From Hymenolepis diminuta (Eukaryota; Platyhelminthes; Cestoda; Cyclophyllidea; Hymenolepididae), in NCBI GenBank assembly GCA_900708905.1, contig CAADRB010000019.1, positions 1,373,295 to 1,437,294 on the forward strand: a stretch of 64,000 nt of DNA, in the 5' to 3' direction. Position 1 is the first letter of the stretch. The number at the start of each line of letters is the position of its first letter. The translations under genes and the position numbers were made by a program. Shown piece by piece: positions 41,201 through 56,200 of the stretch. Under the pieces are notes generated by a model that worked only from the letters and a program-made list of their open reading frames with translations, was not told the DNA's origin and searched no databases.

Positions 41201-44200
41201 AAGTGACCTCTTGATTTGGTCCAGCAAGACTGAGATCAATGTGAGACCAAGGAGCCCTAATTTAAGAGCATATAAAAAGGATCCTGGAATGGGTGAAGCT
41301 ACTTACCTAAACTCGCTTATATTTTGCCAACTACTTTTGATACTGTTCCCATTGGGCAAGAAGAGTACTTGGCTGAATAGATTTCCCCGGGTTCTTTGCA
41401 TTTCTCATCCGCCAGTGCCAGTCGATTAGAACGGAAAACGAACTTTGGTTTTGCCCGAATGTGGTTACATTGAGCAAGACGTTTAGAACCTTTGATCATG
41501 GTAAACCATGCGGGAGTTATGGTTGAGGCGAAAGTACACCGACCCTTTTCATAGCTCTTTAGAGTGCATATTTGATTCATGTGTACTGAACAAACAGACG
41601 GGATATCAGTAGTGATTGGTATTTGGTATGGTAGGCCCGGAGACAAGGCGTGCTGGAACGACTTTAGACGGGGAAGATTCCATAAAGTGCATGAAATTCG
41701 TTACTTTTACGGTATCTCTTGCTGATGAGTGCAACTTCATGTCATCATTTCCCGCCTCAATGGGAGTCGCGATAGAAAGCATCGCAGGAGATGGAAGACA
41801 CTTTTGTACAAGTATGAGAAACAATGGAAAGAGATGTGATAGGAACTTCTTGAGAATATTTAGCCTCTATTTTTGCAGAAGGAATCTTTATTTCTGTTTA
41901 TAAGCTCTCAAACATTTCATAAAGTATTGAGGAACCCACTGTTTCTTAAGAATTTTGTGCTTTTGACATTGTAGAAATTGCCGGAGGTGGTAAAGAATAT
42001 GCACTCGCCACTCGATATAACATAATCGACCCCTAAAATAGCTAAGAAACTCCGGATTCAATAATAACGGTGGATTAAGCTAACTTCACCAATTTACTTT
42101 TAATCAGACAATGCAATAACCCATAATTTTAGTAACTTTTATGAGAAATTAACAATGAATGGTTTATTTACTTCTTTTGACAAAAATCATTCCTTCTTAT
42201 CCAACACCAGTCAATAAAAATTATTGGAAGCACTATATCAGTAGACAGCTGCGAAGTCATCGCAGTTATAACTAAATTAATTTCATTTTCTCTATCTTCC
42301 TGATTAGATTTTGACCGGTGAAGACTGGAATTCCGTGATGTATAATGGCATCCGATCTCAAGGCGGAACGAACGGTGGTGGCTTTATCTACTGCATCTAC
42401 TTTGTTCTTCTGGTGCTGATCGGAAATTGTAGGTCAAACACCCATCTTTTTCATGGTTTCTCAAATTTGAACGGACTTTTAAATAAACGGATTTAGAATT
42501 GCAATCCGCTCCTTGAACTTCAGAATTCAAACTGTCTATTTTTTAAATAATTTGTTAATTGGGGAAAAAATATAAATAGGAAAATGCAATTTAATTTTCC
42601 TAGTACAATATTTGAAGCTAACAAATCAAAGCTTCTGCGTTTAACACTTTGGGGCTATTGAAGACTTTTAAGATATGCCAGCACCGTATTAACCGATCTG
42701 AGAAGATTATCTTATATTATGCACGCTTTGAATGAATATAAATGAGTGTTAAACGAACGGTATTTGTGTCGTATTTTTAGTGCCTCGCTATTATTTTTAA
42801 AAAGTGCATTGACCTATATATAAGAAGCATTTATAGTTACATTGAGGAGATCCTTCAGTAATTTAAACAAACTAACTTTTGAACAAGTATTGAAGAACAA
42901 CTCCAACTAATATTGACTATCTTCATTGTGTAGAAACTAAGTGCGATGGGACGTTGGTTTAAACAGTATATCAACTGTTGAACTGAACTGAGTGTTTCTT
43001 GATGAACAATTTCATTCATTTGGACTAATTTTGCCTGAAAAAAAAAGAGTATTTTCCTTAAGAACTGTGCTGGTTTGGGCATATGTGATGTGCAAAATAC
43101 AAAATTACAAGATCAGTATAGTATTCGCTTTTCCACAACCCTCTTTAATTACTATTAACAGAAAGACTTCACAATATGAAAATTAATAACAATTTTTCAA
43201 GCCTAATGAGAGATCATTACGTGCTCAATTCAACGCAAAGACCGTTAAAACTTTGCATTCAAAGCTCAAGACCACAGGTTTCGTAATAGAATGGTTGAGT
43301 AAAATTTAAATTTCAACTAAAATATCACGTTATTTACCAATGTTATTCAAATACTGATTAATGATTAAATTATTTAATTTTGAAAATGGAGATTTACTTC
43401 TCATTTACCCTAAACAAAGCTTGGTGCTATTCTAAGTCTTTAGGTTTGAGTAGTATAAAGAATATTTCAACCGATTTTGAATAATTAGCAGTGGTAACTT
43501 TTAGAGGGATTTGAAGTAAGATGTATTTAATAAAAAACCTGGAAAACTCAATTATTGTTCCGGAATTAACTTTTGCCTTGCACGATTGTTAGTTTTGCAT
43601 TGTGCGTAGGAAATCATCTGATTATATCAGTGTGGGATTCTCTTCAGATATAATTAAATGCGACATTGTTCGCGTTGCATTAACAGTAAAAGTAATTTGC
43701 TTTGCGCCCAAGCAAACGAAAATCATAGCATACGCCTTGGCAGCAGAGAAAGCAAGAGAGATAGTTAATTGTCAGTGCACTATTGGGATTGACTTCCGGT
43801 TGGGAACAATTTTGTCGCAGGCTATAAATACTGCTCTTACTACTTCTGTTGTTTCCAGCCCCTTCCCCTCCTCTGTTTTGTCTTTATCTCGCCTCCTCTC
43901 GGGAGTAATTAGGATTCCTCTTGTACTGTAACTTCTCTCAGCTTTCAAATTAAGAACAACCATTGCTAGGCTTCTTTAACGATCTTTATTTTATAGGTCT
44001 TTTGTATTGCAGTTATTGATGTGTATTCTCATCAAAATACGTGATTTCATCGAATAATTAATCACACGGGGCTGTGCCTAAAGTAACAGAATTTTGCAGA
44101 AAATTATTAGTCAAGAGGTAGAATCTCACACTGATCTGTAATTAAGACGCAACAATTCCTATGTATATTATACTTCTTCAGCAAAATGTGATTTTTCTTT

Positions 44201-47200
44201 GCAAATCATTACTGCTCTACCTTGGTCATACTCAAACTGAGGAATCTTAAAGTTCCCTAACACAAATATTTTCCAATTCTAACATATATATCTTATGAAT
44301 TATGAAAACAATATTTTTTATTCATGTAAAATGGATAGGTACCACAAGATGATATTACTTAGGAAATTCTTAATAGAATGCTCTGGGCCTACTGAGTCGC
44401 ATTTTGCATTATTTGAGTAGATTTTAAATGCAACCGTTAATGTTTATTGGATTTTGCGAATTCAGTGCTCACCGAAGCATCTCCAATTTTGGAGTACCGA
44501 GTTTCGCTTCCTAATACTAAATAATTCTTCCAAATAATCATATTTCATTAAAGGTGTTTTAGTTGGTGGAATCTGGGCATTATATTGTAATTGTACACAT
44601 GAAAAATTTTGTGATATTACCTATATATGTATATATTAGGTGATGCAACGAAATGGTATACTTAATCTCCTTAATAGAAATTTAGCTAGTTTCTAATAAC
44701 CCATTCATGGCATCGAAGTACACTTTCCCATGATAACATCCAAGTGCCCTTTGTATTTGCAATAATATATAGATCTTTGATAAACCTCCCTCTTTTATAG
44801 CATCTTTGTCAATGTTTTAATATAGACACTCTGCTAAATGTCTTCTTGGCTATCGCTGTGGACAATCTCGCCAATGCACACGATCTCAATGATGCGGAGC
44901 AGGCGGATAAAAATGAGGAGAAACTGGTACAACAATAAAAATATGTCTGCCGTCATTACTTGTGTTGTATTGTGACCCTTGTGGCAATCGTTTTACATTC
45001 GCTTTTGTTAAATGTTTTGTCCCATGCTCAGAAATATCTAACTACATAAGTAAAATATTTTCAAGATTGAGTTCCATTTGGTTCATAATGGTACAACAGA
45101 TAACCCTAACAGGCATTATGTAATATACAAAGAATCAATTTTCATTTATATTGTTAAGTTTATACATACTTGAACAATTAGACCCATAGCTTAAGCAAGA
45201 TGCAAAGGTAAACCAAAAAGGGAAAGGAGGTGAGGGCAAATTTGAAAATGGAATATAACCAAAGTTAATTTAGTCTTAGTCTATTTTGGTTAGATCAGAT
45301 CGATTCAATGCAAGTAGAAGACAAATGGGATTATATTACGCTTCTTTATTATATTTGGCATTGTTTACTACATAGGCATAAAAGGACTGATTCAGATGTA
45401 GCCAATGGGCTATTGAATAGATAAGGCACTTGATAGTTTGGTTTTGTTCAGCGTCCCTCAATAGCAACTATTTCACCATTCAACTATTTCTGGGATTTCG
45501 CAACTATGAAGCTTAGGATATATCATTTGTTTCCTTGATAAGGTCATCCCAGAAACAGTAAGTTGCCAGTTGACTGTGGATTTAGTAAATACTTTCAAAT
45601 CTCCTCCATATCTTTCGGCGGGTTTGTTGGGTACTTTTCTGACAGAATTTTTTTAGTGTATGTTTTGAAACATACAAAAAATAATATATTATTTTATTCT
45701 AACATTATTTTATCATGAAATTATTACGAAAATGATGTGTACATCCTCAATACTCATTAAAGGAACAAATGAGTGAGGAATGGTCTTTTTTTCGGAAATT
45801 ACAGATTTATTAGTGGATTAAGTAGACGCAGAGATATAATAATTTGAACAGGAACAGAAATGTTCCTGATAATGAACATATTTCCCTTTTTTCTAGAATT
45901 TGTCCTAATAATTCCGCAGATTGCATATTGAGCTAAATGTTGTGTCGACTATTCGGGCTATTGTACCCTGCTAGACATCATACTGTGTCCTTTTATGTAT
46001 CCAAGCAACATAACTCATAAAAATGCTCTTATAGAAGGAGGAAGCTAAAGCCAAAGGATTGGATCCTTCCACAATTGATCTGACGGATCCTAACAAGACA
46101 CAACTTCTTCCCTGGATACGGACTCCCACCAAGGACAAAATATGGCATGAGAATCAACAGAGTTTCTATCCCAGGTATGTCTTATATTTTACTCTCTTCT
46201 AATAAGCAGTCTTTTGGTAACAAGTCGCTCGTTTTAATTTTTTAAGGGATCCTACAAGCCCCAATGAGATGAATATACAGCTAGGTGATCAAAAAGCTAA
46301 CGGCAGCTATCTCTCATCGAACCTCACGGCAGAAAGTATGAACGCTTTTTTAATCAGTCGAGGCAAAAGTCTTTCATATTAATATCATATCAATCTATGA
46401 TTTTCGTGATTTTCTAGGAAAAGGGCAAAACTATATATCCTTTGAAAGCGACGAAACTGGTCAAAGACCTGATTCAGAAAAAGGGGGTCACGGAAAACCA
46501 GTTCTCCCCTACAGCTCGATGTTCATTTTCGCTCCAACTAACGGGTAAATTGAAATAGCTGATACAACTATCTTTCAATACTTATTGTAATTTATTTATA
46601 TTATTAATATGATACACGTAGATTGCTCTACCATATTAAACCTTCACTGATTTATTTCAATAAATATTCCTGTTAAAGAGGGAGAAGAAATTATGAAGGG
46701 AGAAGTTATCAGGCTTGATGGGTAATATAAAAGATCACTGAAAAATTGAAGAACTGAGATAAGGGATCGGGTGAGGCGATCGAAAGAGGAAATTGGTTAT
46801 GGCACGCCACCACATAGTCTGACAGGTACCGTTAAGATTAATACATTTTTTTTCTGTTCTCCCATTTTGATTCACTACCTCATGGTGACGTATTTGATAT
46901 TCACTTCGCTTGGATGTCATAGTTATCTATTTATTATTAGACATAAGCTTTAATAACAGTCTATCAAGTGTCAATTTTCTAAAGTCGCTGTATCAGTTGC
47001 ACTGACAAATTTTTCATTCTAGTCGAATTGCTAAAAATATCAGGGTATTTTTAATATCACAAGGTATATACAAAATTAATGTTACCCCTCGTAACATTAT
47101 TAGCCCAACGGTGGTTCTTACAAGTAATAAGTCTTTTCATATGATTTATTACTGAAAATTAAGTAAATGAAAGATGATCGTTCGTCCAGCCTAGGCTGTC

Positions 47201-50200
47201 CAGAGTAAGATGCTTCTTATTTATGATAAGGTTGATCGGAGGAAATGGCGGAAGTGTGCGAGTGTGTATTGGCTACTTCGTACCCTTGAATCATCCCGGT
47301 CAGTATGTGATATCAGGTTAAAGAAGAAAAGGCGATTAGGTAGGCGGAGACAAAAAGGTATCACCTCATTTGGCACTTATGATGCTTTTTGTCTGAAGGT
47401 TTATGCTTCTCACCTCTAACTGGAAGATACGCTAAGTACACCGGCGTTGATCAAGAAGTGCCACAATAACAAGGCAAAAGAATTTTTGTTTCCACTATAT
47501 GCCGTTTGCTTTTAATTGGTGGAAATTCTCTTTACTTGAAATAAAGTTCGGCTCCCCACTAAGTTAGATAGGAATCAAATATGAACGCTCAAATTTAAGA
47601 TCTTAGAGGAGAAGCAGACATTCGCCACTTTGAGAAGTTTGAAAAAGAAATTAAAATTTCTAACAACTTCAAGTCCCACATTTAAGGCGGAAAATGTTTT
47701 TAGTGTGGGAAAAGATAGTTCTTGTGAAACTCAAATATTTACTTCGTTCGCCAACTCGAATTCAACCGATTCAATCTAGTAATAATATTGCGTTGGCAAA
47801 ATCAGGAAATCAGGAATACGAAATTCATCTGTCTCAAACAAGAAGATGATTAATAAGACTCATACCTTGTCTTCAACATACCATTTTATTAATAGCAAAA
47901 TTGAAAATAAACGAAGTGAGAAAAACCCTTCCAATTACCTATTAAAGATGAAAAGCAAAAGTCATTGGAATTTGTTCTATTGTGTTTATCTGTAATACTT
48001 CTTTCCAATAGTTATAGTTTTCCTTTCTTTGTCTCTCCTCAAAACAATCAACTTTCTCTTCCCTTGTGAATTTTACTAGACCCAAATCTAGCATCACTAT
48101 TCCATTTCAAAATGCCATACCTAAGTATACCCTCCAATATCTTTCAATGATTGATCATAAAGAAGTGTATGTACATATCTTCTGACTGGCAGACTGCTCA
48201 ATACAGTACAAAATGTTGTCAATTGTAAAGACTGAGGCTAAATATTATTATTCCCTAACTCTGGCAGCGCAGCAAAGAAGTCCATTTTACTGTAGTTAGT
48301 TGAATAAACTTGAAAACTCTATTATTATTCAATATAACTACAAGAAGCAGGTGTCAAGAACGTTTTTGAGAGGGCATAAGATTCTTCTGAAAATTGTTTT
48401 AAATTTCCGACAGACACTTCGGCCTTACACATTTCTATTGTTGGATTGTCTTTATAACTATATAAATAATTGTGGCGCATTATAAAATTCTCACTGCATG
48501 TATAGCTGTGTCATATTGCATTTAATATATACATAATAACATTGTTTTCGGTTACATATTGACTCAATCTAATTTTCTATCTTCTTCACTTCATTCTGTA
48601 TGTGACTCATCTGTTGGTCTTTGAGCTGTTTATTGAGTCCTCCACTTATCTGACTCTGGGCTTTTGAAATTTTATTATACTATTCAGACACATATTTATT
48701 TATTAGTTATGACGATAGGCTTTTCTCTGTTTCCTCCTAATGTTTGTATTCTGCTTCCGTCCCTGTCTACTTCCCATCTTATACGGTAGTGAAGTTGGTA
48801 AAGCTTGAAAAAGTTTTAGTTGAGTCAATTTTCTCTGTTCGACAGTGACTCCCCTTTATTGTGCGTATTTCTATGAAAAGAAGTATTTAAAAATTTTCCT
48901 ATTATTTTAAATAATGGGCCAGGTAATCCATTCATATGTGAATATAGAGAGGCAAGTATATTGTATGCTTTATGATTATATCACTGTTGCAAAGAACATT
49001 TTCTAATGATCAGGGTTATGATCAGGTTATGGTCCTACAGACCTATAATTTAGTGGCTATGCTCATTCCCTCTTCCCCTCTTCATAGAGTTTAATTAGCT
49101 TTATAAAATCATGTTGTTCAGTCCATTATGACGTTGGCTTGAACAACCTTTTTTACTTATTCATATTCACCGCCGTATTCATGTTATAGTCTTGTATGTT
49201 TACCGAAATTGGGTTCATTATTTATTCATCTAAAATGAACATATTTTACTGGTTTTAAATGGCTTGGTTTTCTATATTGCTTTCATTATATCTTCTAACG
49301 TTTTGAAAAGGGATCTTTGCGCAAAATTGTCGGCAACCTTTTCGAGAGCATGAGAATTGTATAAGATTAACATTATTCGCAGTGGTTTGCTCCTCCTTTT
49401 ATATATTTGTTTAGAGAGTTAATTCAGTACGGTAATATCCGACTTCCCTCCTTATTAAGGCCTGACCTACCAAAGAGCAATATGAACTATCATGAACTAT
49501 TATAACATGTTGCATAAATTCCTCATCAGTTAATGTTATCTCTGGATTTAAAATGGAGGTTCCGTGTTAACAACGATTCATATCTTAATCTATCTTCTGG
49601 GAATCTCAATAAATTCAAGCACAAATATACATATATAATCCCCGAAGGTATCCTCATTTTAGTCGCTATGTAGACTCGTTGTGCTTATCCCTATCCGTTT
49701 TATATTTTTGGCTTTTGTCTCATTGGTCTAAAGTTCATATGATTGAAACGTTGATTAGGGTGGTTTTATTATGCGTAATAATAGCTTTCAGCTAAAATAG
49801 GTAATAATTTAGACGAGTCCGTTAAATTGAATAAGGTGCTATCATTTACTTGCAATAAAGTTTCAAACAAAGTTGATCTACAATGGAACACTTAAGCCAA
49901 AATGATTAAGATCGACATGATTGGGTAGAAAACACTATTTTGATGTCCATCGATGCTCATTCATCAACCAAATAACGACGATTTTCGAAGGGATGATGCA
50001 AAGTTAATATCAATCCTTTTCTATGGGAGTCGACGCTCACCGAATAATGAGAAAAAAGTGGGAGGGAAATTGAATAGAATTATAGCATAAGAATCGAATA
50101 TGGAAGTGGATTATTGAAAGATGAAAGGGGGTGTATACTAAATATAAAGGATAAGGGTGCCGAAGTTTGCAAACTTCACAATTGGATGCAAGCGTAGGCT

Positions 50201-53200
50201 CCAATTTTGTTTGTCTATGTTATAGGGTTGAGTGTCTCCAAATAGTGCAGTTTTATGAGTCCCAGCCCGAATAGTCAAGCTGACTCAACGATTGGCCCAT
50301 TTGGCTGTCTTCAAAGATGAAGAGTTCAATAGAAAACGCGTGACGAATAAGACAAAAATGAATTTTAATCAGTTTATGAAAAAGAGTGTTATCCCCTCTG
50401 CATCCGATAGTAATGATTAATAAAATCATTTAAAATCTTGCATTAGAATTCATTCATTTCTTTGAGTTATTTCATTGTGTAGTTTGTTCTTTTTTAATCC
50501 ATTTTTGGATCGATCAAGTTATGCCTAACAAGGTTTTTATGCATTTGGGTTTTATAAGATTTGAAAATGAAATACTATTCAATGTATTATTATGTTGTGA
50601 TTTATTTAGTTTCTCTTCCCCCCCCCCTCCCCCCTCCAAAATAAAATATTGCGAAGTTGTTTAATAAGTCCAGCTTGGAATTATGTTGATGTGTATAAAT
50701 AATGTAAGGATCTCTTAATTGGCTAAATTACAAGATTGGATGCAAGTCCACCAATCTGCATTCATTGAGTAGCTTGACTAATTGTTTTACAGAAACAATC
50801 GCTTAAACACTTTACTATCCTTCCTCACCTCAATACAATTACTGTAAGACACTGTTCCTTACGTAAGGCTTGATCTTGAGCCATGAATACGACAGTACGA
50901 TTGGATGTAGTGATGTGACACGGAAACAGTCTCCGCGCAAATTAAGTAGCCTTAATCAATATTTCAAATTATTTTAATTTAAAGAAATTGACAAATTAGC
51001 ACGTTGTTTGCGTGCATTTAAGCAGGCGCGGTGTCGCTCAGACCGACTTTTTGATCACAAGAATAAGCCGCTAATTGGCTATTTTACCAACGGAGTTTAA
51101 TTCACCCCATACAAGCGATCTATCAAGCGACTGTAGTTATTGTTTAAGCCTCCAGACGTTGAAATTATCTGAAATTTCATATTAAAGCCACCGTGATTTC
51201 CTCCTTACCACGTGTCTATGATTTCTGCTATTGCCTGAAGTGATTTTCTGTCTGGGTGAGCTTATCTGAAATGCCATATACATTCACTGATAGTGCAGCG
51301 GTCGTGTAGGAGTTGGGTTTATCCGGATGGTATGGCTTTAACATTCTTTCATTTAAATCCAGTAGCAGAAATAACTAAACATGACTGATTACTGATTAAA
51401 ATTGGATGAAAAATTTCCATATCAAATTTGTTCTGAGGCATCTTTTCCTAAAATGATATGTAAATTATAGGATGTGTTTATAAATAGGTATATATTAATA
51501 AATAAGTCTATATTAAGGAGCATCTTATATATTGAAAGGGTGTGATGCCAATTAAAGGAGTGTGAAAGATGAAACTATTGAACAAGGAATATTAAGAGTA
51601 AAGGAGGAGTGACTATTTGCCATGATGGCCACAGTCCACACTCTCAGAAAGTGTTATGATAGCCACTGTTTCCCCATGGTTTGCACTCATGTCAGACTGC
51701 GTGCAGTCAAGTGCATCTGGATTGGTTGACATTATTGTTAGCCTCACCACGGTAGCAACGATCTTGGTGATTAACAAAATTTAGGTCAATCACGGTGCTT
51801 TTACTTAATTCGACGTTTAATCAATCCAAATCAGTAATAAGACAGAATACAGTGAATTCTATCCTTGGTTGAATTGTTTGTATCCATAATGTGGTTATCT
51901 TTACCATCACACGAGTCACTAATCAATCCCGTTTCCTTTTCGTTCAAGTATACGTAGGGCCGTTGTCAATTGGCATTTGTATTGGCCACACAACGTCTTC
52001 ATTTCTTTCCCAATATAAAGAATCATGATATTTCTTAACAAGTGAAGTGATAGGAGTCCACATGCATGCAATAACACAAGCAGTACTACTCTTTCATTTC
52101 TGTGTTTTTCTGTTATTCACCATTCAGCACACAACTGGTTTAGGGAGTACAATTCTAAATACTACATTGGAGACAAAAGTGCAATATTTCGAGCATTACA
52201 GAGAACATTGATTTTGTCATCGGTATAGTCAGTTGAAAAGTTACGTGCATTTTGAGAAAGTAAAAGCATAACCGAACAGGGAGCCAAAGTCAGTAGAAAG
52301 GAAGGAACGTTGATTCATAGCATGTTTAAATCATGTTTTAAATAGGAGGTCAAGTAATTTGTTAGCATTTCATTTATAGCTCTATGCATTCTCTTCATCT
52401 GACCTGATGCTTAAACCTTTTTCCCTTTCTCCATAATGCAGGATCCGACGTTTCTGCCATTTTGTAGTGAATCTGCGCTACTTCGATCTCTTCATCATGA
52501 TTGTGATCTGCGCTAGCAGTATTGCTCTTGCTGCAGAAGATCCCGTGGCAGAAAACTCCACTAAGAACAAGATACTTGAACACTTCGATTACGCCTTCAC
52601 TGGGGTCTTCACTGTGGAAATGGTTCTCAAAGTAATTTGAGTTTTTGGTTTCAGTGTTTAAAATTAAACAACAAAATTATTATAATTGAATTGTTATAAT
52701 GATGAAATGTTATTTTGAGAGTTAAATGCTATAAAACATTACATTTATTGAGTTCGAAGATTTCAGTAATTTTTTTTATTATTTCCCTTTTGTCTTTAAT
52801 ACTTACTGGTTTGGGATATTTAAATGAAGGCCTGCTCTCTAGTGTGTTTTACTGCATGCACAAACGGGGTCTTGTTCGTTAAAAAGCTTATGAGAGCATA
52901 TTTCTGGAACAGCGTAAGCTTAAAGGATTCATCAGCGATACCTGTATCATATTCGTAGCTAATAAACAATGCAGATAGTACAAATTCACTCAACCCAGTT
53001 CTGCTTTCAAAATTGTGATAGTCTTTCATAAAATGGCCCCAAAGTAAATTTTAAATGTTCCTCCAACCTATATGTTCAAACTTGATGTGGAACGGAGAAA
53101 GACGTAGCGGGAAGATGCAGAAACTTAACCGGAGAAACTAAACCAAAGATTGAAGAAATTGTACAAATCAGTGAAGATAAGGGTTTTGCGGCTGTTTTAA

Positions 53201-56200
53201 TCGGATGAATTTAACAATTCATTAATAGAAATAGAACTCCAGTAGCATTTTCTCCTCCAAGTGCAAACTGCCTTTTCTATGGATTTGTCATCACAGCCTT
53301 TCCAACGAATAATTTCAACTATTAAAATATAATATACCCTCTCCGTTGGATTATTGTTGAATTATACTCTCCAGTTGAGTACATCACTGAGGGTGGCATT
53401 TTTCAACGCGATAAAAGGCTGTTCTATTCAAAAAAAAAAGCATTGCAATAAAGCCGGATAAAAATGAAATAGGTCGATAGTTAAATTTTCTTCATTTTCT
53501 AGTTGAGTGCATCTGAACCATGGAATTTAAAGGTTTAAAGATTCTTTAGTTAATGTTTTGGCTTTAAAATAAACCTTGTACTATCATGTATTTTGTATCT
53601 TCAAAGGTTATTGACCTCGGAGTAGTCCTACACCCAGGAGCCTATTGCAGAGATCCGTGGAATATTCTAGATGCAATTGTTGTATTCTGTGCTCTCGTTG
53701 CCTTCACTATGAAGTGAGTTCGCCTTCTGCCTTTCACTTCATCTCTTATTCCTTCCACTCAATTCCCTTAGGAAATAGATCTACTCCTATTCATTCTGTT
53801 TTCTCTCATTCATACGTAAATCATCACATGTGTGTGCTGTGCATTGTCACATGACTCTGCTCAACCGTTGCCGCCACTCTTTATTGGCACGTTTATTCGG
53901 TCATTTCTCTTAACCTTCTTCCCCTTTTTCTAATTTTAGCCGCAATGCGCTGCGTTTGGGGTAAGTGTAATTATTCCTATCATATCCTTCACATAAACAA
54001 CTCACTTTTGTCAAGCATTGAGATAGCTCTGGCTTACTCAGTCGAATGAAAGTTAAATTTAAAAGTCATGCTCTCCAACTGTTTACATATTTAATGTTTC
54101 TTTGAATATGTGTTAACTTATTCCTTTAAAACGCATGCCACTGTCAAGAGAGATGAAAAGTGACTCTAGCTTGGAGATACGAATATAGAACAGAGGAAAC
54201 TTGCCAAAATATATAACCCATTCCCAGTTTTACGAACTCCTCTAACACAAGATAAGAAGAAAGAGGTAGTTTCAAAGTAAGCGTCAATCTGAGATTATTC
54301 AACTAATATTGAGACAAGCGTGAAAATGGAAAAAACGGCTTTCAAGCCGAGAACTGAATACTGCATAAGACAAAGTGGAAAAGGCAGGAGATATGGCTGT
54401 TGTCAGACTTTCCTCCTGAATCGAGCTTTCTTAATAAAAAAACAAATAGAGACTGGTCACGTATGTGTATGCGGGAAAAGGTTGTGAGTATGCGTTTAGA
54501 ACCTTATTTAACCCAGGGTATTAGGGAAGAGTGACTATCCCACCATCTTGCGAAACTTTTGTAATAAATAAGGTGCTATGTGAATGACAGGGAAGAGGAA
54601 AGCTGAACTAAGACCATTTACTTCAGTTGATGTTGTAATATCGAATTGTACTATGGCAATCAACGCAGTTTAATGACAATTGAATATAATGTTAAATAAC
54701 AAAAAAAGGGATTAAATTCAGAACAGAGTTCTTGAATACTAATAAAACTCTAGACTTTTTTTAAACAGATGGCTTATACTTAGATTAATCCCTGATGTTA
54801 GTATAGAAGTAGGCCACATGCATAAGAAGGTAAGGTACTCTAAGGTCGGGTGAATAGTAGTGTCATAAGGATAGTAGTTAGTCAAATTCAAGTAATAATG
54901 GTCAAAGAAAGAGCAGCAGAATGTAGCTCGCCTTGGAGGCTGCGTGATGCTTATCTCGAATCCAAGAGGGGTATCGAATATCGGTTTCCTTCAATGCATT
55001 TGAAATTACATAGGGTAAAGGTTGAAATACGACAGACGGAATAAAAATAATATGCCAGAATGAAAATGATAGTTACTAGCCACTTTTCTCTCTAAGTAAC
55101 TGTCGACCGCCACTATCATGATGAGTAATGAAAACTTGGGCCGTTTGTTTCAAGTTGATCGTAGTACAATAGTTTTAGTTTCGTGAATAATTGCTTTGAT
55201 TTCGTTCATTTGATCTGATTTGCTAATTACGGACGTGGATATCGAATTTTAGTAACAATGCAATTAACTCGTCAAATTAAGCCTGGGTAATTTTGATCTG
55301 TGGTGACTATGGTGACTATGATAAGTAAGGACCACCTATCCCATTCTCGAACCTCTCCAAAAATCCGTGCACTTATTCCGATGTCGCTGATGCAATTAAT
55401 AAGGAATTTATTTAGTCACTTGATAAACTGATTCCTAAATGTAAACATGTGTGCTTGACGAAGAAAATCTCAGATATCAAAATCGTCTTCTTCATTATCT
55501 CCTTTTTCTGCAGCCTAACATAAAGCAAAGATTAAAATCAGTTTATATGTCACATTTATTAAAAACTTATCCGACTTTCACAACGATATGTGGTTCCTAA
55601 AGAGGAATCTCACAACTCTTTCTGTTGATAACGTAGTAACTAGGATTCCATTATTCAACATTTTGAAGTATGCAATCATTCACTATACCTAAAATCGAGA
55701 GTTGAGACGCTTGGGCTTCGTATCATTTGAGAGTCTATGTCGCTACTGTCCAACTACCAGATTAAAGTGGTGCGATTAAATGATTTTGTTAACCGCTTGT
55801 TTAAAAATATATTTGCTTTTATTTGTTACCTTCTTGAATTCCATTGAGGTGAATTTCAGGACAGTGAGGAGAGAGGTGTGTTGGGTTTAGTGAGAATTGA
55901 GACCACAGTATCGAGGGCATGTTTAGTTATCCTGTATAACACTGAATTCACAATAGACGAATGCCGAGAAAAGAGGCATTGAATTCATGTTAGTCGGCTT
56001 TGAGATAATTGGATTTAGCCAGTGGTCACAGTTGACGATGCCACAGCTGCTTACATTTAATTTTCACCAAATTAAAGTACAAAATTGGAAGTTCATATTT
56101 TACCGTCGTCTTAATAGTAAAGGGTCTTTGTTTCAGGAAACCGGCGACTAGTGCATCGGCCAAGAATCTGAACACCATCAAATCTCTCCGAGTACTTCGC

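Noticed and set aside
43602..43931. A 109-codon frame in intron 17
   Set aside because: It has no conserved motif, no splice phase that would join the neighbouring channel exons, and is overlapped by an equally plausible minus-strand frame.
44620..44641. Near-palindrome in tatatatgtatata sequence
   Set aside because: It is simple AT-rich sequence of the kind expected by chance.
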